Positions 1-8,226 of a stretch of 57,686 nt of DNA are shown piece after piece (positions within the stretch are counted from its first letter, which is position 1; every line of letters begins with the position of its first letter). The DNA is from Pseudomonadota bacterium (GTDB taxonomy: Bacteria > Desulfobacterota > Desulfobulbia > Desulfobulbales > Desulfocapsaceae). The notes beneath the pieces were generated by a model. The model worked only from the letters and a program-made list of their open reading frames with translations, ran no database searches and was not told the origin of the DNA. A program made the translations under genes and the position numbers. The stretch covers positions 1 to 57,686 of the forward strand of contig JAHJNL010000094.1 in the NCBI GenBank assembly GCA_018820855.1, read 5' to 3'.

Positions 1-106
1 GCGTCATTCTTCAATCGGTTATAAAATCTCTGCGGAGTTGGAGAGAGACAAAAAGGATTACAGAGTGTGACTTAACTTCGTGTCCACCATTTTAGGGAAA
101 GAGCAG
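1..106 (+). mobile_element. 3' end of an IS3-family insertion sequence
   Basis: The left edge holds the last codons of an IS3-type transposase, and just after its stop lies a terminal-repeat-like stretch. Read on the minus strand it contains TGGACACGAAGTTAAG, nearly the same as TGGACACGGAGTTAAG in the IS-end fragment at 22248-22289. IS3-family ends begin with TG; here TG on the minus strand would be near position 105, but the exact boundary is inferred. Most of the element lies outside the window. Confidence 0.65.
2..70 (+). CDS. IS3-family transposase OrfB, C-terminal end (partial)
   Basis: The reading frame open at the left edge ends RHSSIGYKISAELERD, followed six codons later by TGA at 68-70. 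This matches the usual C-terminal signature of IS3-family DDE transposases (RLHSSLGYxSPAEFE). Only 22 codons are visible, so nothing can be said about the catalytic core or whether the element is intact. The adjacent terminal-repeat-like sequence is consistent with orfB ending close to the right end of the element. Confidence 0.7.
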   Translation, partial: RHSSIGYKISAELERDKKDYRV

Positions 107-190
107 CTTGTTAGTTAGCGCCTCATTCTGCTAGTAACTAGCTAAATGCTGTGAGCATTTTTTGTAAAGTCGGTTACGCTGATTACCCTG

Positions 191-445
191 TCAGGTCATT
201 ACGCCAAAGCGAAATTCCTTAGTTTTTTTGTTCCTGCTGTTGAAATTTTTCTGCTTAAATAAGGAGACTTTTTTGGCAATTAATCCTTGCTGATCGAGAT
301 GGCACTCAAACTCTACGATTACCCCGACTTTCAAGAATGCACAGCCAACAAGATCCTCCTTGCGTACCAGTATATCTGAACCTCCTTTATTATCGAGAAA
401 TCCAGTACCCTTATCACGAAACCATTTTTTAACTACTGTCTGCAA
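191..445 (-). CDS. Divergent cold-shock-domain protein
   Basis: An 84-residue protein that follows the cold-shock-domain pattern: VVKKWFRDKGTGFLDNKGG at the N-terminus, an ILVRKEDLVG strand, then VGVIVEFECHLDQQGLIAKKV. CSD proteins are small OB-fold nucleic-acid binders that act as RNA chaperones or antiterminators. The RNP1-like stretch reads GTGFLD instead of GFGFI and the RNP2 position reads ILVRK instead of VFVHF, so several aromatic RNA-stacking residues are missing. Binding may therefore be weak or altered. The start is TTG, chosen because a strong GGAGGTG site sits 8 bases upstream (complement of 452-458) and no ATG is available. The basic C-terminal tail (about residues 68-84) is not part of the fold. 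The gene is monocistronic as far as can be seen. Confidence 0.75.
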   Translation of the reverse strand: MQTVVKKWFRDKGTGFLDNKGGSDILVRKEDLVGCAFLKVGVIVEFECHLDQQGLIAKKVSLFKQKNFNSRNKKTKEFRFGVMT

Positions 446-689
446 AAATACACCTCCAATCTGTTATTCAGTTCTATAGGTTTTTCTAGAACTGAACATA
501 ATATTAGCCAATAACCAACATTCTTTTGTGAAGCCTCTACGTTTCAGAGAATCTGTTCAAAACTTGAAAGAGGCAATGGTGTTCTGAAGCCCATGAAAAT
601 TGGCAGCGAACTGTTGCACGGATGAGTAACTATCTATCTGAGATTTGTGTTTATGACTTTTATTTTCCAGAGCATTTACTATCCAAGCC

Positions 690-860
690 CTATGAAATTT
701 TAGTAAGATATTTTGATCCCTTGGCGATGGATACGTTCTTGTTGCCTTCAAAGATAACTCTAATCGTACCACACCTTTCCACTGTAACAATTTTTCCAAT
801 ACCCCAATCCGCTTTATTTTTGTGTCGAACGTTTTCGCCTGCACGCAAAATTTCTGTCAT
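690..860 (-). CDS. Small DUF3553-family protein
   Basis: A 56-residue protein beginning MTEILRAGENVRHKNKADWG. The pattern of G-x-x-VRHKNKADWGIGKIV followed by RVIFEGN fits DUF3553, a small SH3-like fold common in deltaproteobacteria and of unknown function. The same frame is open further upstream, but the ATG at 858-860 is chosen because GGAGGA precedes it by a few bases (complement of 866-871). The gene lies on the same strand as the cold-shock-domain gene about 245 bases further on. No terminator or partner gene was recognised. Confidence 0.7.
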   Translation of the reverse strand: MTEILRAGENVRHKNKADWGIGKIVTVERCGTIRVIFEGNKNVSIAKGSKYLTKIS

Positions 861-941
861 TATGTTTCCTCCAGGAAAAATTTTGTACTCCGACACTACA
901 TAGTAAGCCTTAAATTTATTAAAGCCCTTTATTATTTTCAA

Positions 942-1322
942 ATTAGATAGATGTGCCTATTCTTGCAATAATTTCTGCACAGACTATATCCTATTGAAAT
1001 TGAGGGATAAGTTTAAAGATGCTATTTTTAACGTTTTCAGCAGCAATATTGGTCAACCTATTGAAAATATAGTATGAAAGACATCTCAGCCATGTCATTT
1101 TTTTCTTGGCAAAAGATGTGGTGAGAAACGTGTTTTCCTATGTGATTGCAGATAATTTGGCATAGGTCGTCAAGAGTGGAAACCAAACCTAGCTTCCATT
1201 TTTCAAATTGAAGATGTCTACTATGAGTGTCAGATCGCATATGAACAACTACAATTTTTACTCAAGAAACCTTATGGGTACAGGTGGCAAAGGAGCCTGA
1301 TATTTATTGATTAGGATATCGA
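942..1322. other. Intergenic region, no supported gene
   Basis: About 380 bases, AT-rich. A 60-codon minus-strand frame at 1058-1240 (containing KWKLGLVSTLDDLCQIICNH) has no ribosome-binding site and no family I recognise; it may be a fragment of a lost gene. No clear promoter, terminator or RNA was seen. Confidence 0.4.
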
Positions 1323-2792
1323 TCATGAAAGAGGAAGGAACACCTTTGCCTCAAGACCGCTATTGTTTTGAGCATTCACCATGGAGATGGTACCACCATG
1401 CCGCTTGATTGCCTGATCGGCAATGGCCAGACCAATACCTTCCCCCCCGCTCTTACGGTCTCTTGCATTGGAAACGCGATAAAACGGTTGCATGACAGAC
1501 GTTATTTCCTCTTCAGGAATACCTGGCCCGTAATCCCGAATATCTATGACAAGCTGTTCTTTTTCTTCATGAACAAGAACGGAGGAGCAGATCTCTACAT
1601 TTGTATGCTCTGCTGTATAATAGGCTGCATTACGCACAATATTTTCAATTGCTCTTCTCAGCAGTTCTTCAGAAGCCTGTATAGTGACATCTTCTAATGA
1701 AGTTATAATAACACCTTTTGACTGTGCCTTTACTTCAAAGGCCGCATTTTCTGCAATGTCCCGAAGCATTTCCGACACCACTACCGGTTTCCTGTCGATC
1801 TTTTCCTTGCTGTTTTCTATCCTCGCCAGAGTCAACAATTGACCGATGAGAAGATTCAGCTTATTAGAATCTTTTTCTATCCGGTCTAACATTCCGCCAC
1901 CTTTACTCTTATATTCCTTTCTTGCCAGTTCCAGGGCCACATTAATACGGGCTAAGGGAGACCGCAATTCATGCGAAATATCAGTGAGCAAACGTTTCTG
2001 CGACTCAATAAGATTTTCCATACGCTCGGCCATATTATCAAAATCTCTGCCAAGATCAGCAAGCTCACTGCCCGTTTTGCCCGGCATTTTTCCTACTCGT
2101 GTTGATAGATCACCGGCTGCAATTCGTTGGCTGGCCATCCTGAGTCTGTTAATCGGCGAACTAAAAGAGCGCGCCAAGCCGTAGCAGACTAATCCAGCCA
2201 TCAGTACCAGTATAATTACCCTAACCTCCATATCTCTTTTGAAAAAATCCCCCCCTCCCCTTCCCGGCAGCATTGGAGGTGGTTTCATACCGAGTACGTC
2301 CGGTGGTGGTTTTATGTCTGCAAATTCAGGTGAAGGCCTCATTTGATGTAACCCGACCACCACATATGAATTTCCATTCGGCGTGAAATATTGCTTGGCA
2401 GCAATCAACCTGCCGTTGTCTTCTAACGATTGCAGTATGCCATCCGTCCTGGCAGCAAATGCAAGCTGTTGCGCGACATCAGGGAGATTTTTACTTTCAG
2501 GAATAAAGCTATCACCAATCAAAAGAAAAATTTCCGTTCTCATGGGGATCTTGATTTCCTCTAAATATTTACCAAGGGCCTCCATTCCCCTGTTTTCGTA
2601 AATCACATAGGCAGCCTGGCCAATTAATACTGTCGAACGGGCGACATTTATTTTCAGTTTTTCATGAAAATCATTTCGAAAGTCTTCAAGCGATTGATGA
2701 GAGAATGAATAAGCGACAACACCACTGACAATGCCGGACAAAACCACGGTCAAAGAAAAACTTAAAAACAGTTTGAAGAAAATGCTCCGCAT
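1323..2792 (-). CDS. CpxA-like sensor histidine kinase
   Basis: A 489-residue membrane kinase. TM1 spans about residues 7-29, a periplasmic domain 30-190, TM2 191-210 and HAMP 211-265. The dimerisation helix carries the H box DISHELRSPLARI with the phosphorylated His at 274. An N box (IENIVRNAAYY), a G1 box (DYGPGIP) and a G2 box (GGEGIGLAIA) follow. The periplasmic part ends in a proline-rich stretch (KPPPDVLGMKPPPMLPG) next to TM2. The order and the H-box wording fit the CpxA/EnvZ class, which autophosphorylates and hands phosphate to an OmpR-type partner. The partner is the gene immediately upstream (33-base gap), so the two form an RR-HK operon. Calling it cpxA itself would overreach, because the signal is unknown and the periplasmic domain was not matched to CpxA. 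Confidence 0.9.
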   Translation of the reverse strand: MRSIFFKLFLSFSLTVVLSGIVSGVVAYSFSHQSLEDFRNDFHEKLKINVARSTVLIGQAAYVIYENRGMEALGKYLEEIKIPMRTEIFLLIGDSFIPESKNLPDVAQQLAFAARTDGILQSLEDNGRLIAAKQYFTPNGNSYVVVGLHQMRPSPEFADIKPPPDVLGMKPPPMLPGRGGGDFFKRDMEVRVIILVLMAGLVCYGLARSFSSPINRLRMASQRIAAGDLSTRVGKMPGKTGSELADLGRDFDNMAERMENLIESQKRLLTDISHELRSPLARINVALELARKEYKSKGGGMLDRIEKDSNKLNLLIGQLLTLARIENSKEKIDRKPVVVSEMLRDIAENAAFEVKAQSKGVIITSLEDVTIQASEELLRRAIENIVRNAAYYTAEHTNVEICSSVLVHEEKEQLVIDIRDYGPGIPEEEITSVMQPFYRVSNARDRKSGGEGIGLAIADQAIKRHGGTISMVNAQNNSGLEAKVFLPLS

Positions 2793-2825
2793 ACTACTCC
2801 TGACATTTTAACATGACGTTAACGC

Positions 2826-3554
2826 TTAAAAGCCAACATACAAATAACCAACACTGCGAACAGTTTTTATCCGTTCAACGCCATTGACATGACTCCCAAG
2901 TTTTTTGCGCAAACTGCTGATGTGCACATCAATACTGCGGTCAAACATTGCCAGCTTACGGCCAAAAACTCCACGTGCAAGATCTTCACGCTTGACCACA
3001 TGACCGACACTCTTGATCAAGGCCTCAAGCAAAGAAAATTCTGCAGCAGTCATGACCACCATATCCTCTTCCTGCTTCACCGTTCTGGTCGCAAGATCAA
3101 GGATGATATCCCCTATCACCAGTTGCTCCGCTTTTTCCACACTGCCTTCGCTCCAGCTCTCCTCACTGCCGCGTCTTTTGATAGCACGGATCCTTGCGAC
3201 AAGTTCACGGGGGTTAAACGGTTTCGGCATATAATCGTCAGCACCCATTTCAAGACCGACAATACGGTCCACTTCTCCACCGCGGGCCGTCAGCATTAAA
3301 ATCGGAACCTGGGAAGTGAGCCGGATTTTCCGCAACACATCAAAACCACTCATACCGGGTAACATGACATCAAGAACAATAAAGGAGAACCCATTCGACT
3401 GGGCTTTTTTCAGTCCTTCCTGGGAGTCAAAAGCCGTCTCGATTACGTACCCTTCCTGCTGCAGATAATTCGTTAACAAATCACAGAGATCGGCATCATC
3501 ATCAATGATCAGAATACGATTTTCTATTTTCGCTGTTTCACTCATAATCGTCAC
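2826..3554 (-). CDS. CpxR-like OmpR-family response regulator
   Basis: A 242-residue two-domain regulator. The receiver domain has the acidic cluster IDDDAD, the phospho-acceptor Asp62 in LDVMLPGMSG, Thr in MLTARGGEVDR and Lys111 in YMPKPFNP. A C-terminal winged helix follows, with the recognition region RSIDVHISSLRKKLG. The receiver wording (TARGxExDRxxGLExGADDY) is very close to CpxR. The reported frame starts at GTG (3554); an in-frame ATG at 3543-3545 is an alternative. The kinase gene follows after 33 bases. Three GTAAA boxes lie 214-238 bases upstream of the start, which suggests autoregulation by the same protein. Confidence 0.9.
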   Translation of the reverse strand: MTIMSETAKIENRILIIDDDADLCDLLTNYLQQEGYVIETAFDSQEGLKKAQSNGFSFIVLDVMLPGMSGFDVLRKIRLTSQVPILMLTARGGEVDRIVGLEMGADDYMPKPFNPRELVARIRAIKRRGSEESWSEGSVEKAEQLVIGDIILDLATRTVKQEEDMVVMTAAEFSLLEALIKSVGHVVKREDLARGVFGRKLAMFDRSIDVHISSLRKKLGSHVNGVERIKTVRSVGYLYVGF

Positions 3555-3767
3555 ACGATTCGACCTTACATAAAATTGACAACTGAAGCTATCTTCTGCA
3601 GATGGTAAATGCTTATCCAGTTGCCTGCAATATGAGTCTTTGAAACTTTACTTTTCTTCTCCTGAACAAAAACAATACCTGCATCAAGCAACATAAATTT
3701 TAGTCATCTTTTCTATATATTAGCAATATTCCATTTTCCCAATAAAGGAAAAATGGATTCCGCCCTC

Positions 3768-3792
3768 TTTACAAAACTTTACAAATCTTTAC
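3768..3792 (-). promoter_or_regulatory. Triple phased GTAAA box (CpxR-type operator)
   Basis: TTTAC occurs at 3768-3772, 3778-3782 and 3788-3792, exactly one helical turn (10 bp) apart; on the minus strand this is three GTAAA-N5 units. The known CpxR box is GTAAA-N5-GTAAA. The array lies between the divergent CpxR-like regulator and the sigma-28 promoter of the flagellar-type gene, so it could act on both. The binding protein is inferred. Confidence 0.75.
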
Positions 3793-3812
3793 ATAAATTG
3801 CCCGTAAGTTAA

Positions 3813-3840
3813 CAAACTTTGTTTTCCAATTCGCCGATAA
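3813..3840 (+). promoter_or_regulatory. Sigma-28 (FliA) promoter
   Basis: GCCGATAA at 3833-3840 is a perfect match to the sigma-28 -10 element. CAAACTTT at 3813-3820 matches the -35 element TAAAGTTT at six of eight positions, with a 12-base spacer (11 is usual). It points at the small frame at 3860 and the FlgN/FliT-like gene at 3984, supporting a flagellar role for the latter. Confidence 0.75.
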
Positions 3841-3859
3841 TAATGATCACAGGGAACAT

Positions 3860-3976
3860 ATGTTTCCTGAAAAACCGGGAATGTTCTGGAACTCCAAGAC
3901 AGGTCTCCTGGAAACAGTACAGAGGGCGGCGCAGCAGGCCAGAGATCTCAGCCAACTTTCAATCTTCAGGCGGTAA
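3860..3976 (+). CDS. Possible 38-residue small protein
   Basis: A short frame starting MFPEKPGMFWNSKTGLL and ending RRAAQ-type amphipathic helix then FRR-stop. It lies just downstream of the sigma-28 promoter, has an AGGGAA ribosome-binding-like site four bases before ATG, and ends seven bases before the start of the next gene. It could be a real small protein or a leader that couples translation of the next gene. No family was recognised. The case rests on position and spacing only. Confidence 0.35.
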   Translation: MFPEKPGMFWNSKTGLLETVQRAAQQARDLSQLSIFRR

Positions 3977-3983
3977 CGGAACT

Positions 3984-4388
3984 ATGACAGCAGCAGAGCT
4001 ATTACTGGAAAAATCACTGGATCATTATCGTGATCTATTGGAAAAGACGCTCGATGCAACAGGTGCCGTAAAGAGTTCCAACCCGGAAAAAATAAAAGCC
4101 ATCTCCGCAGCCATTGACCAGGCACAGGACAGAGCGAAGAAGATAGAACGGGAACTCGATCCATTTTTCCGAGAAGCCCCGGAACTCATGCAGTCACCTC
4201 AATTCATTGACCGCTTAGCTCTCATTGAACGTATCCTTCTCTTAACAGAGTCCTGCACACCTAGATTCAAAGCTGCTATGACAATTAATCGGGACGAGAT
4301 GAAAAGGATCGTAGGCGGCAGAAGCCTCATGGGAAAATATCACAGTGCTCCCGATAAAAAAGGAGGCTTGATCAACAGCTCGGGGTGA
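3984..4388 (+). CDS. FlgN/FliT-like helical flagellar protein (putative)
   Basis: A 134-residue, mostly helical protein, MTAAELLLEKSLDHYRDLLE onwards. The length and helical content resemble flagellar export chaperones of the FlgN/FliT type, but similarity is not strong enough to name it. Three things support a flagellar link: the perfect sigma-28 -10 element upstream; a decayed paralogue at 17392-17672 beside the flagellar cluster; and the identical C-terminal end, KGG(L/F)INSSG-stop, in both copies. The start ATG at 3984 follows AGGCGG; the frame is open further upstream but no better start is seen. The last codons lie inside a perfect 14-bp inverted repeat. Confidence 0.55.
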   Translation: MTAAELLLEKSLDHYRDLLEKTLDATGAVKSSNPEKIKAISAAIDQAQDRAKKIERELDPFFREAPELMQSPQFIDRLALIERILLLTESCTPRFKAAMTINRDEMKRIVGGRSLMGKYHSAPDKKGGLINSSG

Positions 4389-4400
4389 GCTGTTGATCAA
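4368..4400 (+). terminator. Perfect 14-bp inverted repeat across the stop codon
   Basis: TTGATCAACAGCTC (4368-4381) and its exact complement (4387-4400) flank the loop GGGGT. The stem contains the codons for LINSS and overlaps the stop codon. There is no clear T-run after it, so it may stabilise the 3' end of the mRNA or work as a weak terminator. Confidence 0.55.
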
Positions 4401-4663
4401 CCGAAATCTGATCTGATACCCCCTCATACCCGACAAAATCTGACAATCAGCATGGAAGAAGATAAATGCTGTTAATAATTACCGTTGACTGGAACTGGAA
4501 CTGGAACTGGCGAAGAACATCTTATCAAGATGATTGGTGATGAAGTCAATTTCTCAAGAAGATATTTCGTTTCTATAGAGTTATGTAATAGATTGTAATA
4601 ATATAATATTGCAACCGATTGATGTGAACGACGTTTACTAACCCTATTCTTTCAGGTCTTTTC

Positions 4664-5662
4664 ATGAAAAAACACACGTTGTCATTCTTATTTTCGCTTT
4701 TACCGGGAATGTTTTTCAGTCTTACTCTATGGTCTCATTGCCTTGCAATGCCACCGCTAGATATGAATACCACGCCGATTGCTCCGAATTATGCGCTCCC
4801 GGAAGGTTGGCTCGCAAAGCCCACTACGCCAACAGCCCCGGTGGATGTCTTTTTCGTTTATCCTACCGTTTTGTTCAATGACACTGACTGGATTATGGAT
4901 ACCAAAAGGCCGGACATGCGTAAAGCCGCCAGGGCCTCACTTGACACTCAGGCCATTGTCTTTGAGGGGCAGGCCAATATCTACGTCCCCATGTACCGCC
5001 AGATGAACATAGCGGGTCTTGGACTTAGCGACGCTGAAGCCGCGCCTTTGCAAGAGATCGTTCACAACGACATCTGGCGCGCCCTGAATCATTACCTGAA
5101 ATACGAAAACAAAGGCCGCCCATTTTTCCTGGCAGGCCACAGTCAGGGGGCAATGATCCTTACCGATCTTATGCTTGATCATTGGGGTTCCACAGGCGCT
5201 GAAGACCGACTAATAGCGGCCCTGCTTCTCGGATGGTCATTGACTCCTACAGACCTCGCCGCTCACCCTGCTGTGTACATGTGTGACCGCTCAGACCGAA
5301 CAGGATGTGTCATCTCCTACAACACCATGGCAGAAGGCCGACAATCTGTTGCGCCAACCCTTAAAACCGGTGCGTTAGCGATCAACCCTCTCTCCTGGAC
5401 CATGGACGGAGCTCTCTCTCCCGCTGCAAAGAACCTTGGCGCGGTTTTCTTCGATGCCGCTGGTAAACCCACCACCTACCAGCATTTCACCTCGGCTCAG
5501 ATCGTGGACGGCGGTCTGATTGTCCAACCTGAAAATGTGGATCTAGTGACCGTCAAAGGCAGCCATTTCCCTGCAGGGGTCTACCATGCTTTCGATTATT
5601 CACTCTTCTTCGAAAACCTCAAGGCCAACATTTCCGAGCGCATTGAAGCCTTTCACCACTAA
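4664..5662 (+). CDS. DUF3089 alpha/beta-hydrolase, exported
   Basis: A 332-residue protein with a signal peptide (about 1-28). The mature part follows DUF3089: VDVFFVYPTVLFNDTDW, a central region ending in QANIYVPMYRQ, then the nucleophile elbow GHSQG with Ser160, and near the end GVYHAFDYSLFFENL, where His is the likely catalytic base. DUF3089 proteins are lipase-like serine hydrolases of unknown substrate. The gene stands alone between an AT-rich leader and a hairpin at 5718-5746. The export signal places it in the periplasm or outside the cell. Confidence 0.85.
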   Translation: MKKHTLSFLFSLLPGMFFSLTLWSHCLAMPPLDMNTTPIAPNYALPEGWLAKPTTPTAPVDVFFVYPTVLFNDTDWIMDTKRPDMRKAARASLDTQAIVFEGQANIYVPMYRQMNIAGLGLSDAEAAPLQEIVHNDIWRALNHYLKYENKGRPFFLAGHSQGAMILTDLMLDHWGSTGAEDRLIAALLLGWSLTPTDLAAHPAVYMCDRSDRTGCVISYNTMAEGRQSVAPTLKTGALAINPLSWTMDGALSPAAKNLGAVFFDAAGKPTTYQHFTSAQIVDGGLIVQPENVDLVTVKGSHFPAGVYHAFDYSLFFENLKANISERIEAFHH

Positions 5663-5717
5663 CCGTGTGCGTCGCTATGTCGTAGATTGCCTCGGAGATT
5701 TGCTCATATGAACAACA

Positions 5718-5746
5718 CAGAAGGCCGTGAAACCTACGGTCTTCTG
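5718..5746 (+). terminator. Stem-loop after the DUF3089 gene
   Basis: CAGAAGGCCGT (5718-5728) pairs with ACGGTCTTCTG (5736-5746) with one G-U pair, 55 bases after the stop codon. The following run is TCTCTG rather than a T-tract, so termination strength is uncertain. Confidence 0.5.
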
Positions 5747-5933
5747 TCTCTGATAGGATGTAGATCAGATTTCGATTTCACATTTCATGACCCGCCAATA
5801 TTTCCCCTCCGACCAAAGAGCATCAGGAAGACGTCAAGTTTCTTTCTGTTCTCTCTGACTTGAGAACATCAGTGGAAATCTTTATCTGTTTCCTTCTTGT
5901 AAAAATAAGGCTCAACGCTCTAAAAAATCGATA

Positions 5934-5973
5934 TAAAAAAAGCCGATGGATAGTTCTCCAATCGGCTTTTTTA
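5934..5973 (-). terminator. Rho-independent terminator of the metallo-hydrolase gene
   Basis: AGCCGATGG (5941-5949) pairs with CCAATCGGCT (5958-5967) with a single bulge. A-run on the left and T-run on the right make it usable in both directions. It lies about 60 bases beyond the stop of the minus-strand gene. The rest of 5663-6029 shows no gene. Confidence 0.75.
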
Positions 5974-6029
5974 TGAAAGTGTAATAGCTTTGTTTGTCAG
6001 AGTCGTCTCTGGCCTGATCTTTCTATTGA

Positions 6030-6887
6030 CTACTCCTGCAAGATATTATCATTGAAAGTCAATGTCTCCCCGGGTGCGATTGGCAGACTAAGGATATTAT
6101 CTTTATTCACAGCCTCGACGAAAACATCCGGAGTTTGTTCTAACATTGGGAAGGACCCATAATGAATAGGAACTGTATATTGGGCTTTTACCATTTCTGC
6201 AGCTTTGGCAGCGCTGATTGGCCCCATGGTAAATTGTCCCCCGATGGGAAGCATTGACAAATCTGGATTATAGGTTTTCTTGATAAGTTTCATATCGCTA
6301 AAATAGGCAGTATCGCCTGCGTGGTAAATGGTAGGGCCATCTTCAATCATAACCACAAAACCGGCTGCAGAGCCGCCATATTCCACAACTGGCTCATTCA
6401 TCTGGGCATAAGGATTGGTAATACTACTCGTATGAACTGCGGGAGTCATGGCCACGGTGATATCAGTACCATCCAGATGGAGCTCGCCGCCAGTTCCCAT
6501 GAGACTTAACAGGCTTGCCTGTGAAGGAGGATAGCCAAGCATTGTTGCCATATTCTGACCCAGGTCATAATTGGTAATAAGGACGGCTCCCGTTTTTTGG
6601 GCAAGCTCAACAGCATCACCAATATGGTCAAAATGTCCGTGAGTGACCAGTATGAAATCAAGGTTTGTAATTTCATCAAGGGGATCGTTCCCTGCCAATA
6701 CTGTAGGATTGGTTGGATTCCTCAACCACGGATCAATCATAAGCACGGTCCCGGACGGGGATACAATTTCAACGGCAGCATGGCCATGCCATTTTACCGT
6801 TGTCTGACTGCATAAACCTATTGCTGGATAAGTAGATAGTATTAGTAAAAAAAATATTGGGGCAACAATTCTCTTGCTCAATTTCAT
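6030..6887 (-). CDS. Exported metallo-beta-lactamase-fold hydrolase (UlaG/UPF0173 type)
   Basis: A 285-residue protein with a signal peptide (MKLSKRIVAPIFFLLILSTY, cut near 27). The metal-binding motif THGHFDH is at residues 82-88, preceded by the MIDPWLRNPTNP strand and followed by HAGDTAYFSDM and PIHYGSFPM, the layout of UlaG-like metal-dependent hydrolases. Unlike most UPF0173 proteins, which are cytoplasmic, this one is exported. The start at 6887 is chosen because GAGGAGTGATATT precedes it and the signal peptide begins there; the open frame upstream (to 7022) has no leader features. It is divergent from the GlxA-type regulator, 349 bases away, which may control it. Substrate unknown. Confidence 0.85.
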   Translation of the reverse strand: MKLSKRIVAPIFFLLILSTYPAIGLCSQTTVKWHGHAAVEIVSPSGTVLMIDPWLRNPTNPTVLAGNDPLDEITNLDFILVTHGHFDHIGDAVELAQKTGAVLITNYDLGQNMATMLGYPPSQASLLSLMGTGGELHLDGTDITVAMTPAVHTSSITNPYAQMNEPVVEYGGSAAGFVVMIEDGPTIYHAGDTAYFSDMKLIKKTYNPDLSMLPIGGQFTMGPISAAKAAEMVKAQYTVPIHYGSFPMLEQTPDVFVEAVNKDNILSLPIAPGETLTFNDNILQE

Positions 6888-7236
6888 AATATCACTCCTC
6901 GTTGTCTTTTTCTTACATTGTTGTTTCTGTCTCGTTGCAACAAATTCACCTGATGAGTTTAGGAAGAGCGTCCTCTGTCTGTTAACTCTTTCAAGTTGGA
7001 CATACGTTTTGAACAGGCCCATTCAGAACTATTTAGAATTATTCTATCGGGAAAGTATTCGCTTGATAAGCTCCGCATGCGACATAGTTCGGCTGCATAA
7101 CGTCAAATGGTTATTTTTCCTTGCCAACTTTCAAGTATGGCCCTAACCTGTGTTTGTACAATGATTAATGATGTTTTTGACATGATTCAACTTGACTATT
7201 TTAGGTTACATATGGAAACGGGAAAGAGAGGAAAAA
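6888..7236. other. Divergent intergenic region
   Basis: About 350 bases between two divergent start codons. It probably carries both promoters and a site for the AraC-type regulator, but no promoter boxes or repeats were clear enough to mark. Confidence 0.4.
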
Positions 7237-8226
7237 ATGAAAAAAGTAACGATTTTGGCATTTGATAGCGCACCGTCAACAACAATTACCGGCCCTCTCG
7301 ATGTGTTTTCGTTTGCCGGAAACTCTGCAAACTTGATTGCTGAAGAATCACCTGAACCTAATTTTGAGGTACAAATAGCCACCCCAAACGGTGCGCCAGT
7401 ACAATGTGCAAACCGAGTCTCTATCGCCTCTCACTTGGCCATGCATGAGGTTAAAGATCCTGATTTGATTGTTATTGCGGGAGTGTGGGATGTTGAGGGT
7501 GTCTTAGCTAACCAGAAGGAAGCAATTGACTGGCTGCGGGAGCAGCATGACCGAGGTGCCCATATTGCAAGTATGTGCACTGGGAGCTTTGTCTTGGCAG
7601 CAACTGGACTGCTCGATGGCAAGGATGCTACAACTCATTGGGGGGCTGCTGATGTGTTTAAACAGCTTTTCCCTAAGGTAAATCTAAAACCAGAGCGACT
7701 CATTACTGATGCCGGTGGACTTTTCTGCTCTGGAGCTTTTACCGCTTCCTATGATCTTTCTCTCTATCTGGTTGCTAAATATGTCGGATATAATGTCGCA
7801 GCCGAAAGCGCTAAAACACTGATCCACGACGTTGGACGTATTTCCCAGACACCGTATTCTTCTTTTAATTTCCAAAGGAATCATACTGATGATTCCATTC
7901 TGCAAACACAACGGAAACTTGAAAAAAATTATTCTGATGAAGTCGATATCGACAACCTTGCCCAAGAGGTTGGGATGAGTCGCAGGACATTTGAGCGGAG
8001 GTTTAAGACTGCTACTGGAGATACTTGCCTGCTCTATCTACAAAAAGTCAGGGTGGAAGTGGCCAAACAAATTTTAGAGGAGAAAAACAGTTCTTTTGAC
8101 GAAGTCAGTTACCAAGTAGGCTACGAAAACAGTAGTTTTTTTCGTAAAGTTTTCAACAAGCACACGGGATTGCGTCCCACAGAATATCGCAACAAGTTTC
8201 AAAGAAAATGGAATTTCCAGGCATGA
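7237..8226 (+). CDS. GlxA-family AraC-type transcriptional regulator
   Basis: A 329-residue regulator. Residues 1-190 form a DJ-1/PfpI-like domain with GPLDVFSFAG near the start and the nucleophile-elbow-like ASMCTGSFVLAATG with Cys114; in regulators this domain senses small molecules rather than cutting peptides. Residues about 225-325 form the AraC double helix-turn-helix, with IDNLAQEVGMSRRTFERRF and the second helix ending VGYENSSFFRKVFNKHTG. The ATG at 7237 follows AGAGAGG at the right distance; the upstream in-frame codons at 7192 have no ribosome-binding site. It is divergent from the exported hydrolase, a likely target by position. Confidence 0.9.
   Translation: MKKVTILAFDSAPSTTITGPLDVFSFAGNSANLIAEESPEPNFEVQIATPNGAPVQCANRVSIASHLAMHEVKDPDLIVIAGVWDVEGVLANQKEAIDWLREQHDRGAHIASMCTGSFVLAATGLLDGKDATTHWGAADVFKQLFPKVNLKPERLITDAGGLFCSGAFTASYDLSLYLVAKYVGYNVAAESAKTLIHDVGRISQTPYSSFNFQRNHTDDSILQTQRKLEKNYSDEVDIDNLAQEVGMSRRTFERRFKTATGDTCLLYLQKVRVEVAKQILEEKNSSFDEVSYQVGYENSSFFRKVFNKHTGLRPTEYRNKFQRKWNFQA

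Noticed and set aside
1058-1240. A 60-codon minus-strand frame
   Set aside because: No ribosome-binding site and no family. Kept only as a note in the intergenic entry.
4490-4512. TGGAAC repeated three times
   Set aside because: A very short tandem repeat in a non-coding stretch with no associated feature.
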